Translations under genes and position numbers: made by a program
Shown: one piece after another, positions 13,101 to 24,872 of the stretch
Numbering within the stretch: the first letter of the stretch is position 1
How the letters are laid out: the number at the start of each line of letters is the position of its first letter
Assembly (NCBI GenBank): GCA_022661535.1
Contig: JAKULF010000005.1
Coordinates: forward strand, 2,108,001 to 2,172,000
Length of the DNA stretch: 64,000 bases
Direction of reading: 5' to 3'
Origin: Eutypa lata
Lineage: Eukaryota > Ascomycota > Sordariomycetes > Xylariales > Diatrypaceae
Notes under the pieces: model-generated
Database searches by the model: none
Seen by the model: only the letters and a program-made list of their open reading frames with translations
What the model was told of the DNA's origin: nothing

Positions 13101-15083
13101 TGGCCTCATCTTGACACATCATCATATATCACATGTCGTTACGTCTCAAGTTACTCTGATACATGTAATTACTATTTTGGCTTTACCGAAATATTATCTC
13201 TGCAGCTCAAATCTTGATATATTTACAAGCAGCTTTCATAAAGGCAACCACTATAACCGCATGAGAAAGTATTGTTATATGTTTTCGGGGAGCTCAGCAC
13301 CAATAGGAATATACCTCCTCGGCCCTACTGCCATACAGCGTGGGGGTGCTGGAAAGCACGTTGGTCGAGCTTAAGGACGGATTAGTACGGGATTTTCGTA
13401 TTAACAACAGGGCTGCCAAGAGATACGCTACTATTTACAAGTAAACAATTAATAAAAAAAATATTTATCTATTAGTCTTCAGAACATTAAAGAAACTCGA
13501 AAGATTTGCCTTAGTACTTTAAAGCGGCATATGGAGATACAGATCTTGAGGGTTCATGGCTCTGGCTATTAATTGTTGAATTCATTAGAGATATATCATC
13601 GAGGACACCATTAGACAAAGACCAGTTTACCGTGTAGTATGATACGTATACGTCAACCATGTGAATGCGATAATTAGTGTTTCTCCATATAGACCTAGGA
13701 TACTATAAAACGTAATACTTATAAAGGCACTGACTACCTAGCCAAACAGTGGTTATTGTGGATGGGTTTCACCAACGGTGATCCTCCCTCAGTTTAAATT
13801 TTCGATTTCTCCGTACCCTTAGTTTCGTATAATAAAAGTAAAGTATAGCATCGTTACCCGCGGAAATATACCGTATCCAACCATAATTACGTGAGCTCGG
13901 TACACTCACTTCCGTTGAGAGCAACATCGTCGGAAAAGCCTAAGAACTAAACCATAGGAGACATACTATCATTCTCCTTTCAATCCCCATATTATCCATC
14001 TTATATCCATTTCAGCTCCCCACTGACTAATCCGTCTCAGTTCATCCTCCTTCCGCGGCTTCCATGCAACAAAGTTGAGGTCATTGTGTAGATGCACTAT
14101 TATACCCCTATATTCATCAACAAGAAGAAGTAGTTATTTAGTTCAACCAAGTTTAGCCGTTGTCAGAGGCAGAAAGGACATATCTACCTGAGTGAACCTC
14201 CGTACTGATCGAAGAACCCACAACAGCGTCTACTGGTGCTACTTCTCCGAGCACGAAGCCGACGAACATGCGGTGTATCATCGCCTACCTTTACAGTCAA
14301 TATGCAGTGGATGCTATGTGTATCCCGGCCCGGCGGCATTAGGCACCCAGCACTATATTCAAGGTAAAGTATGCGGCTCTGCCAGGCATCGGCAAGATCG
14401 TCGCCGGGTGGCTCTTCTAGCCGACACCACCTCACATCGGTCGGGCTCAGGCTGTCTACGCACGGGGCTGAGCGAATTCTGTCTTGGAGACTTCTACGCC
14501 AAGTAGGCTGATTATTTATGTGAAATATTACGATATTTTTTTAAATAAGGGACTTGTTAATAATGGGAGCCTTTGGCTTGAAATATAACTTCATGGCTTG
14601 ATTAGTGAGTCACAAGGAGGTTATTGGTGTTTTTCTCATTGAACAACAGCGTAGGTATTCTGGAAGTTCATTCTAGTCCGAGCCACGGCCTTTGCCAATT
14701 GCTTTAGATGGGTGGGCGGCGCTGTCGTTATGAGAGCAGCCAGAGTAATTGTCGTACTAAGGCACGTCGATGCGATTATACTACTACTGTAATCGAAGGA
14801 TTCTCTAGGTATGGTGGAGCCTGTACACACCACATTATTCATCGAAAGCCTTGATCGTCCTATACTAAGCCGAGATGTTGGAACGCTGCTCTTGCAGATG
14901 AATCAATCAAGTTCAATTGGGTTGGTATTCGAAAGTCGTAAGCGAATAGGAAACGCTTCTATCTCGAGAGGTTGGTTGAATGTTGATTCAGAGACCCACT
15001 GGAAAGAAAATGCCTCGACCTCACGAACAGAGAAATAAATAGGGTAGACATTATTTGATAAATAATGTCTCACTAATCTAGAT
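7145..15083. other. 7.9 kb without a supported gene
   Basis: The longest frames are 80-120 codons, mostly without ATG, and none shows a recognisable domain or a plausible chain of exons. The first few hundred bases should contain the promoter of the Ser/Lys-rich gene, with TAGG/TAAG runs. Around 9910-9950 the motif GGGATCCCG occurs in three close copies. A CT run lies near 8010-8025. Small lineage-specific genes could be missed here. Confidence 0.45.
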
Positions 15084-17285
15084 TCACAACCCATGCTTCC
15101 TTGAAACGTACACGGGCCAGCCCTTGGGGACTATGGTGAAATATGCCGCCCACTCCCATTCCTTCTTCGGGTCAACTTGCCTAAAGTCGTAGTCTCTCAC
15201 CATGGTGGCCTATATCTGCGTTCAGTATTGTTGGGCATGCCAAGTAATCAATGATAATATGTGAGACCCCAGTTTTTTTTTTTTTCAATTAAGAATAGTA
15301 CTCCTCGGTATTACCAGTAATCATGACAAATTTCGTAAAAATAGGATTTGCTTACTGCAACCTTGGATAACTGGATCCTGGCGATGTGCTGCCCGGGACA
15401 AGACGCCCATCCTAGCCCCCACTGCCGAAGATCTGATTAGCGCAAGAGGGAGAACGATTAAAAGTAGGTAGCGGGTTACTTTACCGGGCAGAAATATTTG
15501 TCTAGGGTGGCCGAGTTGGGGGCCAGCCAACGGTCTGGGTTGAACTCGGCCGCATCGGATCCCCATAGGCTCTTCGAGGTTTGGAGAACGTAAGGATTTA
15601 TTGAAAGGACTGTCCCTTCTGGAAATATTATATCGTCGAAGGTGATACCCCCTTTTGGCACAATACGGGGTAGTCCCACTGGAAATCGACATCAGTCAGT
15701 AACCGGTGCGTCAATAAGTTAGATGCATTTCAGCTCACGAAGGAATGCTTCGAAATGATCACTAGGGAGACCTACTTGGCACTGGAGCCCAGATACGCAA
15801 CGCCTCTTTGATCGCTGCTTGGAGGTATGGCAATTTAGCGGCATGTTTGTATTGGATCACAGGGTCCTGACAGTAGCCCTCATTGCGCGCCGCATCAATC
15901 TCATCCCGGATGCGCTGCCAGCCATCGGGGTGGCGGAGAAGGTGGTAGACGAAGCTCTGGAGCCCACACGAAACGGTATCAGACCCGGCACCTAAGTTCG
16001 TGATGGCCGCGGCGAAGAGCCTCCCCTCATTCCAGTGCAGGTTCTCCTCGCCCGCCTTGCCCACTGCATCATCTGGAGTTAGCAATTGCTTTCTTGGGGT
16101 ATCTTAGCGAGGTCTGGGAGTTTGTGCGGGAACCATAGCTCCCGAACATGTATGCCCCTTTCAGTAACCTCAAGCACCTGAGATAGTTACAAAGGATAGA
16201 AAGCAACTCCGGAAAATCACTAACAAGCGCGGAACCAGTGCGCGGAGATATCGAAGCGCGCATCCGGGTTCTTCTTGCGCTCCTTGAGCGCGGCCTTCGT
16301 GATCGCGCCCAGATGGCCCAGGGGGAGGAGCTCCGTCCAGGTCGTGAAGGGGTTACAGACGAGGTAGCTCAGCCAACGGAAGTACCCGAAGATGGCAAAG
16401 TATATCTCCATGGCCTCGTTCGTCGCGATGGCGCCTCCTATGTCCTCCCCTTTCTCGGTAAAGCCGAACGACTTGGAGAACGTGACTTCACCCGTGATGT
16501 CATACGCGGCAAACGAGAAGAAGTCGCCCAGCTCCATCGGCTTGCGGGTACGAGCAGCATCGTCCATCCAAGAGAAGAGCTTTGCGAGGATGCCATCCAT
16601 GTGAGGCTCCGATCGGATGACATTGTGATGGAGAAACCCCTGGGATAGGTACTTGGCACTCTGCAGCTTTTCCTTGGGGTCCCGGATGCTGATAGGCCCT
16701 GGGGTGCGGTAGTCGGGGAATACGAAGATCTTGTACCACTCGGCCTGTCTTTTGAGTTAGATGCTAAAGTTAAAAGCCCATCCTCTCATTGACTTCATCA
16801 GAAGCCAGGAGGTTGTATACCTTCTCGAGCGGTGTCAGGAACAGCGCTTTAGTTGCGCCAGGGTGACAGATGCTGACTTCGTTGTGCGCAATACGAACGA
16901 AGGGGCCTTTTCATGTTACCCATTCTTAGCACCTGCTTTATATTAATTAGAAATTAACAATGCAAAAATACTGCGCACCATATTTTTCATGTTGTTTAGC
17001 GATGCTTATATGTTGGTCCCCTCTCCAGATCTGCTGGAGATGCCATAATCTGGAGAACGATGCGAGAAACGGACCGGGGATCGAGCTAGCTGGAGAGAGA
17101 TAGCGTCGTCGCACAATGACGGAAAGAAGTAGGGAGAAGAGGAGAACGGCGGTATGAAATGCTATAGAGAATCTAGTCCACTGGGGGTAACCATGTTTAT
17201 CTTGAGTATCTTGGGTATGGTTCGCGAACATGTATTCATCAAGAAGAAACTCAATGTTTGAGTTGAGCCTGGTAAGTAACCCCAT
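15084..17285 (-). CDS. cytochrome P450 monooxygenase (pisatin-demethylase-like, membrane-anchored)
   Basis: Seven exons give a 531-residue protein: 17285-16979, 16906-16821, 16744-16225, 16072-15776, 15678-15485, 15421-15356, 15209-15084. All phases close. A membrane anchor (about residues 39-58) precedes the SIPGP hinge. Other landmarks are KYGPFVRIAHNEVSI, the helix-I motif AGSDT (about 333-337), the ExxR pair E394/R397 in KEALR, and the heme loop WGLGWASCPG with Cys 476, followed by QHIARIQLSK and the VRDYD tail typical of this class. It should be an ER-bound, NADPH-P450-reductase-dependent oxygenase; the substrate is unknown. The heme loop has Trp for the usual Phe and Ala for the usual Arg. 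The exon 3/4 junction (GTTAGT donor, intron 16073-16224) is the least certain. It is divergent from the rhodopsin-like gene. Confidence 0.9.
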
Positions 17286-18472
17286 CTTAGATGAGATTTA
17301 GATTAGAGGAGCATATACCCGTATTAGCTGCCAATAACAAGAGAGCCGAACGACGAAAGCGGAAATGGAATTGGGCGCAACGAAAGAGGAAATAGAAGAG
17401 AAATAGGGGGGGAGAGGCTGTCATGGGATACCCAGCAATCTTTATAACCGATGTCTTAGGTCGGTTGGATATCAAACACCCGATCGGACCGCCACAAAGT
17501 GCCGGGACTATAACCCTCCTGATGAAAATCGTTTGGTGGTTCAACAGAGACAATTGACCAATGCTGTTGCAGGATTTCGGGTTTTAGTCATTAAGCACCA
17601 TTGAGTCTTCTCGTGGTCGACTTGAGATTGTACGTAGTAATTGTAAAATAAAGTAAAAAGGTGTTTTTCGGAGAAGAGCCAGGATCTTATTCTCTTGTTT
17701 TCTTCTCCAAACCCATACTTTTCCGTATATCTGACGTTTTGCTGGTAGAAGAAGTTGAAGACTGAACAAGCCACCGATTGGTGCGCCAAGTCCGGAAGTG
17801 CTGCAAGTTGTTGCTGCCGTTCCCCGACGACTACGTAGTGTAAAGCCGCGATGTAACAAATCAGAAGTCCTCTCGGGTGTTTGAAACGAGCTCCCCCGGG
17901 GCCTGCAATGTGATGAGAAGGCCCGTGGTGCATGCATGGTTGCGACCGATCGAGATCCTCGTCCGACTATAGGTGTTGTCACCCTCCCGGCCCGGTATCC
18001 GGGTTACACCAACTATAGTGGCATGTATGTATGTGCGACTATGGAACCCCTCATAGTAAAACTTGCCATCGTGGGAAATCTTTTTAATTGCAGCGTTAGA
18101 GTATATAAGCAACGAAGATGCGTAGCTATGGTATGATGGATGCGCGAACCTGATGAGTATTGGTTTTGTTAAAACGGTTGCTCACGGTCAATTTCCCGTG
18201 TCCTAGTAGTTGTCTGACTGATCAGAAAGAGGCGTCCCAGCCGTGTTTACGATACCCACCAACTTTTGAAAGCGCTGAAGATCTACCCCCCTGAATCTGA
18301 ACGGCAATCAGGGTACATGGATCTTATGATATGAACCAGATAGTCGGTAGTCATTATGAAGTCTAAAAGTCCGAAAAGTCCCATCTTTTGGAGAGCAGAT
18401 TGGCATTCCAGCTTTCCTCACTCGTTTCCGAGATTGATCACATAATTACATTCAGACATACTGCCGAGCATC
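17286..18472. promoter_or_regulatory. divergent intergenic region between P450 and membrane-protein genes
   Basis: This 1.2 kb spacer separates two divergently transcribed genes and should hold both promoters. No long open frame with recognisable content is present. An imperfect palindrome sits in it (17966-18019, described separately). Confidence 0.6.
17966..18019. repeat. 54-base imperfect palindrome with 19-base arms
   Basis: Left arm 17966-17984 and right arm 18001-18019 are complementary at 16 of 19 positions, both ending outward in ACTATAG. The 16-base centre contains CCCGG motifs. It could be a dyad binding site for a dimeric regulator or a tiny hairpin element. Its position between two divergent genes makes a regulatory role plausible, but this is inference. 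Confidence 0.55.
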
Positions 18473-19946
18473 ATGGTTTACATATTCCCGATTGAGCGGC
18501 CTGTGCAAAAATCTGTCGTCACAGTGGGCGTGCTCTTCTCTTTTATACCTATGACTGCGGTCGCCTTACGGATTATGGCACGGCGAATTTCGAATAGGAA
18601 CCTAGACATGAGCGACTATTTGATGATAGCGGCATGCGTTAGTCCATGTTTTACCTACCACGTGTCTTGATAAGCACTAATGTATAGCTCTACTAATCAA
18701 CAAATTTTGCAGATCATCGCAGTCTCCTACCAAGGAGTTGTTCTGGCAGGTTCGAAATCTCCTACTAAGTGTCATAACAAAGATGTCCCTACATTGTAAC
18801 GTCAAATCTAGAAGCTTACATAATGATATACAGCAGTGCTAGGCGGAGGTATGGGGTTTCATACGAAAGAGATTATCGCAATGGGACAAAGCGAGTCTCT
18901 CGTCTTATTGAATAAGGTTCGTCAACCGGTCCATATTTCTGTGTTTTGTGATATTCCTGACGATGTCAATCTTATTAGCTAGTACTGGTTGTCCAAGTAC
19001 TCTGGTCAGTCAGCCTCGGACTGACCAAAGGCTCCATCCTGATTCTTTATGCCAAAGTTTTTCAGGTACAGAGCTTCATCGTGATATCGAAAATCACAGC
19101 TGTTCTAGTTCTGCTTTGGTGAGTCTAGCAGATCCTTTCCTTGCCGGTGACTTCAAATGTTTGGACTACTCGATTAGATATTGAAGCTGATTATTCTCTA
19201 TGACAGGGCTCTTGTGCTTATCATCGGACCATTCCTTATCTGCCAACCACTAGAATACAACTGGAACCCGACTGTCCCTGGTGGCCATTGTGGTAACACT
19301 AAAGTGCTCTGGTATATCACAGGAGTGTTCAATATCGTTACAGATCTGGTTATTCTACTTCTTCCAATGCCCTATCTCTATGGTTTAGAATTGGCATTCT
19401 ACAAGAAGTTGGCTTTGATGTGTACCTTCGGCATTGGTTTACTGTGGGTTTCCTCCCCTTTTAAACGTTCTCTACATTATACCACTTGTATGTGAGCTAC
19501 CTAGCTGTATTTACTGACTTCCCATCTACTTCAGCGTCTGTATTGTTAGCGCGGCACGGCTTGTGTCACTTGTGCACATCGACCTGACGGATTTTCCCTA
19601 CACTGGCCCTATCGCAGTTATGTTTAGCGCCCTAGAACCGTGTCTCTTGATTACGGCAGCTTGCGTCCCTCTGCTGCGACCACTTCTTGGACGTCGATAT
19701 TCTCCAACGGGGACAGCGAAGCTTGGTGCTTCGAACTCCACTAAAGGTAGTTCCCAGAAGCAGAATGTAAGATTCAAGAGACTCAACGATGACCCCCACA
19801 CGAAGCAATTACGACCAGAGCCAGTCCACTATGACACTGTAGTAGCGTCGGCGCCCGAATTCGAGAACCGAGGCGGGAATGCCCTAGAGCTGGAGTATAT
19901 TTCGGTTAGGAAGGACTGGAGGGTCGAAGAGGAACCAACTGTGTAA
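18473..19946 (+). CDS. SAT4-family / fungal rhodopsin-like seven-helix membrane protein
   Basis: Six exons (18473-18637, 18713-18749, 18834-18916, 18979-19118, 19207-19443, 19535-19946) give 357 residues with closed phases. The order of features matches the fungal Rhodopsin_dom/SAT4 family: early helix with RIMARR, DMSDYLMIAA, GMGFHTKEI, LTKGSILILYAKVF, the extracellular NP-x-GGHCGN type segment (about residues 190-200), DLVILLLPMPY, VCIVSAARL, and a final EPCLLITAACVPLLRP helix before a polar cytosolic tail. No retinal-lysine function is implied by this family; members are of largely unknown role, some linked to secreted-effector or secondary-metabolite loci. Two introns here use GTTCG donors. 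It lies head-to-head with the P450. Confidence 0.87.
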
Positions 19947-20808
19947 CTGCTGATAGTGTTGGACCCTACTTGGCATGCAAGACTCGTCGATCTCCCGTAA
20001 AGGGAAGTATGTTGATTGGATCTTGTGGTGGGTAATAGGGAGGCCCCTTGCAAATATATGTAAACCAATTATTATAAGGATAAAGATAAGCAATACACCA
20101 AGTCCACAAACCTCCTCTTTGATTTGTTTGACATGAGATCGCTGTCGTAATTATTAGAAAGGTATGAACATATTTGCTCTCGGCCTTCGGAAATAATTCG
20201 TACATGGTTCGTGAACTACTTTGGCAAAGATATTACAAAATGTTAGGACTGATTGGACGAGATCGGATGCGACGTCAGTGCCACGAAATAATTCTTAATA
20301 AACGCCACTAAAATGATTGGTCCAATTCCCACTCCAGCGACAAGGGTTGCTAAGACTAGCCTAGACTAACCTAGACTAGCTCCCGTAAATCCACTGTAAC
20401 GATTGAAAAGCTTCGACATGATTACATCAACACCTTCTTTTATTCTCATCGGAGAGTGGGCGAGGCGGGCAAGGTGGGTTAAGCAATCATGCTTTATAAG
20501 CTTATTCCATACCATATTATTCAATATATCTTTTTAGCCCGTAATTGAACATGCTACTAGACGAATTTTGGGGCTGTTGTCATGCGGCTCCCGTGCGGGC
20601 TGTCCACCTCGTAGTGACACAGTCCTGACGTCAATGATTTCATACAGAGGCACCATTCTGTAGCAATGAGCCTTACACTAATTGTGACGGCAGTTGCTTT
20701 CTGCTTCTCTATTCTTATATATGAAGCTCATTCCACACCACATTAACTAGGACCTTTCGATTGCCTCACTCGTCCTGTAATTGTTTCTAATTGCAAACTC
20801 TTCCCTAA
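19947..20808. other. intergenic spacer upstream of catalase
   Basis: No gene seen. It contains the promoter side of the catalase gene; ATATAT runs lie near 20715-20722. A 15-base string GTGCCACGAAATAAT (20278-20292) is repeated at 32456-32470 beside the AT-rich island. Confidence 0.5.
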
Positions 20809-23087
20809 ATGTCATCGTCAAATATTCTCTCGAGTACCTTCGACAAAGCAAAGAAGATGGCTAGTGGCGAAAAAGGAGGCAAGATCTCCCAACTTGACAC
20901 AATTAGCCAGGGCGTTACACAAGATGACCGCATCACTTCCGACTTTGGAGTCCGACAAGGCAATACAGATGATTGGTATAGAGTCACCACCAACGACAAG
21001 GCTGGGCCTATGCTGCTTGAAGATGGATTCGCCAGAGAGAAGGTTCGTTAACCGTTCTACAGAAAGTAGAGCTGAAATGCTAACATTCCCAGATCCACCG
21101 ATTCGATCATGAACGGATCCCAGAGCGTGTAGTTCATGCTCGCGGGGCTGGCGCATTTGGCAACTTCAGACTATTTGAGAGCGCTGAGGATGTTACCTCT
21201 GCTGGGGTTTTGACTGACACCTCCCGAGAGACTCCCGTCTTTGTTCGATTCTCTACAGTCCAGGGCTCTCGCGGTAGCGCTGACACCGTCCGTGACGTCC
21301 GTGGTTTCGCCGTCAAATTCTACACCCAAGAGGGTAACTGGGATATTGTCGGCAACAACATACCGGTGTTCTTCATTCAAGATGCAATCAAGTTCCCCGA
21401 CTTCGTCCACGCCGTGAAGCCGGAACCTCATAACGAGGTCCCCCAGGGACAGTCGGCCCACAACAATTTCTGGGATTTCGTTTACCTCCACAGTGAAGCA
21501 ACGCACATGTACACGTGGGCAATGTCAGACCGGGCTATCCCCCGTTCATACCGTATGATGCAGGGATTTGGTGTCAACACCTTCACTCTGATCAACAAGA
21601 AGGGAGAGCGCCATTTTGTCAAGTTCCACTGGACGCCTGAACTTGGTGTGCACAGTCTTGTGTGGGACGAGGCATTGAAGATTGCTGGACAAGACCCGGA
21701 TTTCCACCGAAAGGACCTGTGGGACGCCATCGAGAATGGCGCATACCCCAAGTGGAAGTTTGGTATCCAGACCATCCCAGAGGCGAACCAAGATGACTTT
21801 GAATTTGATATCCTCGATGCCACTAAGGTCTGGCCGGAAGAACAGGTACCTATACGGTATATCGGCGAACTAGAGTTGAATCGAAATGTCGACGAATATT
21901 TCCCACAGACGGAGCAGGTCGCGTTCTGCACTGGCCACATGGTTCCCGGAATTGCTCACTCTGATGATCCATTGCTACAGGGTCGGAGCTTCAGCTACTT
22001 CGACACCCAGCTGTCGCGTCTCGGAACCAACTGGCAGGAACTTCCCATCAACAGACCGGTTTGCCCCGTCATGAACTTCAACCGCGATGGACAAGGTCGC
22101 CACACGATCAACAAAGGCACTGTCAACTACTGGCCCAACCGATTCGATGCCCGGCCACCGGCAGCACAGACCGAAGGCGCGTACCCAGAATATCCTCAGA
22201 AGGTAGAGGGTATCAAAGCGCGGACCAAGAGTGCAAAGTTCAAGGAGCACTACAACCAAGCACAGCTATTCTACAACAGCTTGTCCCCACCCGAGAAGAG
22301 CCATGTCGCCGCCGCCTTTGCATTCGAATTAGACCACTGCGAGGACCCTATAGTCTACGAGCGCATGTCCCAGCGTCTCGCCGATATCGATCTCAGCCTT
22401 GCCCAGCAGGTAGCTGAGCTCGTAGGGGGCACCAAGCCGGAAAAGCCGACGCGGCCGAACCACGGCAAGAAAGCCAAGGGCCTCAGTCAAACCGAGTACG
22501 CGTCTTTCAAACCTACCATTGCCACACGACGGGTCGCCATCATTGTGGCCGACGGCTTCGACAAGGCGGCCCTCACCGGCGTCCAGGCCGCGCTCAAGGC
22601 ATCCGGCGCCCTCCCCTTCGTCATCGCGCCCCGCCGGTCCGAGGTCTTCCCCGCCGGCACCGACAAGACGCCCGGCAACGGCGTCAAGCCGGACCACCAC
22701 CTCGAGGGCATGCGATCGACGATGTTCGACGCCATCTTCGTCCCGGGCGGCGCCGAGTCCGCAAACACGCTGTCGAAGAGCGGCCGCGCGCTGCACTGGA
22801 TCCGCGAGGCCTTCGGCCACCTGAAGCCGATCGCCGCCGCGGGCGAGGCCACGGCGCTGCTCCGGCTGGCCATCTCACTTCCGGGGGTGCAGATCTCGCA
22901 GGACGGGAATGCGACAGAGTCGTACGGCGTCGTGACGGTCGGCAAGCTCGCGCCCGAGAGCTTGAGCGAGGCTGTCGCTATCGCTAAGGAGGGCGCCGGC
23001 TTCCTCGAGAAGTTCTGGTACCAGATCTCGCAGCATCGGAATTTTGATCGCGAGTTGGATGGGCTGAACTCGCAGGTCGGGTACTAA
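20809..23087 (+). CDS. large-subunit monofunctional catalase
   Basis: Two exons (20809-21042, 21093-23087; donor GTTCGT) encode 742 residues, close to fungal spore or CatA-type catalases. Reaction: 2 H2O2 to 2 H2O and O2, heme-dependent tetramer. The active-site His is H93 in RVVHARGAG, the catalytic Asn is in VGNNIPVFF (about 166-167), and the proximal heme Tyr is Y380 in the RSFSY motif (R376). The core ends around residue 500 with PEKSHVAAAFAFELDH. A C-terminal flavodoxin/DJ-1-like glutaminase-type domain starts near residue 553 (RRVAIIVADGFDKAALTGVQ), as in large-subunit (clade 2) enzymes. No signal peptide is visible, so it is likely intracellular. The 3' third is much more GC-rich than the surroundings. 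Transcribed in the same direction as the membrane-protein gene. Confidence 0.97.
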
Positions 23088-24246
23088 GGTAGGAAGGGAA
23101 AGTAAAACTCAAATGAATGGATGGATGGAGTTGTGTGTGTTTCTCTCGAGGGTTTAGGTAGTTAGGGAGTGTTGGTTGGGAGGATATTATGAGTATTACT
23201 TATCTACCAACCTACCTACCTATGTCTTCATATGTTGCTAGTAAGTCATGGCAACCTGTACAATAGTATTAAGCGGAGGAGCTCTTTTAGGAATTGCTCA
23301 ACTATGGTGTTATCGTTTGTAGTGCCGAGTTTAATGAATTTCGCTCTTCACAATTTGTGCACATGACCAATGGCGCAAATGTTAGCCCTAGTCGATGCTG
23401 TTAGGGGATTGGGATGATAGCTACCTTCGCCTAAACCTCAGGTCGCACTACCGTGAGATGGATAGTCATCCATCCCCAGACGTATTTAGCTGGTAGGGGT
23501 CCTCTAAGCACAATCTCGGGAAGTATCCTGCATATATTATTTTTAGGTCTAAAACCTTCGCCGGGAAATAGATATAGAACATAGCTGCATAGTTCATGGT
23601 ATTCACTGATCAGATGCACGGCCTGTCGCTTGTAAACAGCTAGTTATGCAAGGGTCAAACCTGATTTCAAGAAGAGGGAAAAGACAGGGATCTCATGTTC
23701 AGCAGGTCCGCGACATAGCATGGACTGACATGTCACTTTCCAATGCTGACGGTAATACATACCAAGTGGTGTGTACCATATGTCACGGGTTTTCAGAAAG
23801 TTCTTCGGAAGCAAAAAATGAGGTAGGAAGACATATAGAAAATCAATGTGACGCTTGGGTGTTTCTCCCTTTCAAGTTCCCCCTTTTCCCATCCAAATGG
23901 TATCCACTCGTTCTGCAAGCAAAGTATAACAAGACGCTGTTTTTACTGTTGATGGAACTAGTTAAGATTTCACATTTCTAAGATCTCAATGCGCGCAATA
24001 GTGCCAAAAAAAACCAAGTTTTATTGTGTGCAGAATTATCAATTACATATACATCCGACTCCCGTGGAACAACCCAGTAATGCTGTTGCTTTTCCATCCC
24101 CAATGCTGGTTACGCGTGATAAATGTGAACCCCACTCGACCACGCTCATCACTGTCGTCGTCGTAGCGGCCATGATAATGAATGGATGAATGAAAACGAT
24201 GCTGATGATGATGATGATGATGATGATGAACGAACACCCTCCCTCC
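23088..24246. other. intergenic spacer
   Basis: Nothing firm. An ATG-initiated 111-codon frame at 23646-23981 (plus) has one CX2C pair followed by His and Cys but no recognisable domain. A GAT trinucleotide run lies at 24204-24229, just past the stop codon of the secreted-protein gene. Confidence 0.45.
24204..24229. repeat. GAT trinucleotide microsatellite
   Basis: Nearly nine tandem GAT units in the likely 3' untranslated region of the small secreted protein gene. Confidence 0.95.
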
Positions 24247-24690
24247 TTACGCGACGGTGGCGGGAGCGTAGCTCTTGTCCGGAGAGACGACCTTTCCGTT
24301 GACAAGCTCAACGTCGGTGTATCCGGGCCAGACGATGAGCTTCTTGGTGTAGTCGACGACCGACAGGACGGTGAAGCCGTTGCCCGGGAACGTCTTGCCG
24401 TCGTAGCCCGTGCCGACGGTGTAGGGGCCGCACTTCTGGCCGCTGATGTTGGTCTTGCTGGCGCCCTTGCCCTTGACCGTGAAGCTGCAGGGCGTGGCGG
24501 CCGCGAGGTGCGTGTTGACGCTGAAGGTCCACGCGCACGAGTCGTCGGCGGCGTTGCACGTCCGCTTCAGGCCGGCGATCGTCCACTCCGGAGCGGCGGC
24601 CATCATGGACTTGGACTCGGCCGCGGGAACCGGGGTTGCCAGGGCGGTGGCCGAGAGGATGGCGGTGATGAATGCGCTGGAGAACTGCAT
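24247..24690 (-). CDS. small secreted protein resembling HR-inducing elicitors (MoHrip1-like)
   Basis: An intronless 147-residue protein. Residues 1-19 form a classic signal peptide ending ALATP, and residues 20-33 look like a short propeptide. The mature part has four cysteines (C45, C52, C68, C87), consistent with two disulfides, and the conserved-looking stretches EWTIAGLKRTC, CGPYTVGTGYDGK, PGNGFTVLSVVDY and KLIVWPGYTDVEL. From memory this pattern matches small secreted fungal proteins annotated as hypersensitive-response-inducing or Alt-a-1-like elicitors. I am confident it is secreted and moderately confident about the family. The coding sequence is strikingly GC-rich against AT-rich flanks. 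A strong TATA box lies about 170 bases upstream, in keeping with high, regulated expression. Confidence 0.85.
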   Translation of the reverse strand: MQFSSAFITAILSATALATPVPAAESKSMMAAAPEWTIAGLKRTCNAADDSCAWTFSVNTHLAAATPCSFTVKGKGASKTNISGQKCGPYTVGTGYDGKTFPGNGFTVLSVVDYTKKLIVWPGYTDVELVNGKVVSPDKSYAPATVA

Positions 24691-24859
24691 ATTGTTGTTG
24701 TTGTTGATGGTGATTATATTAAGTATTATGGATGAATAATAAGTAAGTAAGTGACAGGTTTGACTTTTACGTAAAAAGTATGCTTGTCTTGAGCTGTGTA
24801 GAAGGTGCTTGCTGTGATGCTGCTGGGTAATAATATCTTTGATTCACGAGACATGGCAT

Positions 24860-24872
24860 CCCCTTTTATATA
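24860..24872 (-). promoter_or_regulatory. TATA box of the secreted elicitor-like gene
   Basis: TATATAAAAGGGG on the minus strand, about 170 bases upstream of the ATG at 24690. It is a textbook TATA sequence at a distance compatible with a short 5' leader. Confidence 0.6.

Noticed and set aside
15321..15480. Apparent frameshift in the P450 heme-binding loop suggesting a pseudogene
   Set aside because: Choosing the CAG acceptor at 15422-15424 restores WGLGWASCPG in frame, and the downstream exon continues correctly, so the gene reads as intact.
22329..22945. Antisense frames of 150-160 codons over the catalase C-terminal domain
   Set aside because: Shadows of GC-rich catalase codons; no recognisable protein.
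23646..23981. ATG-initiated 111-codon frame with CTICHGF...HIENQC
   Set aside because: Cys/His spacing fits no zinc-finger class I know, the composition drifts to AT-rich hydrophobic sequence, and no exons join it.
24190..24735. 181-codon plus-strand frame opposite the secreted elicitor-like gene
   Set aside because: Begins in the GAT microsatellite and mirrors the GC-rich coding strand; the minus strand has the signal peptide and family pattern.
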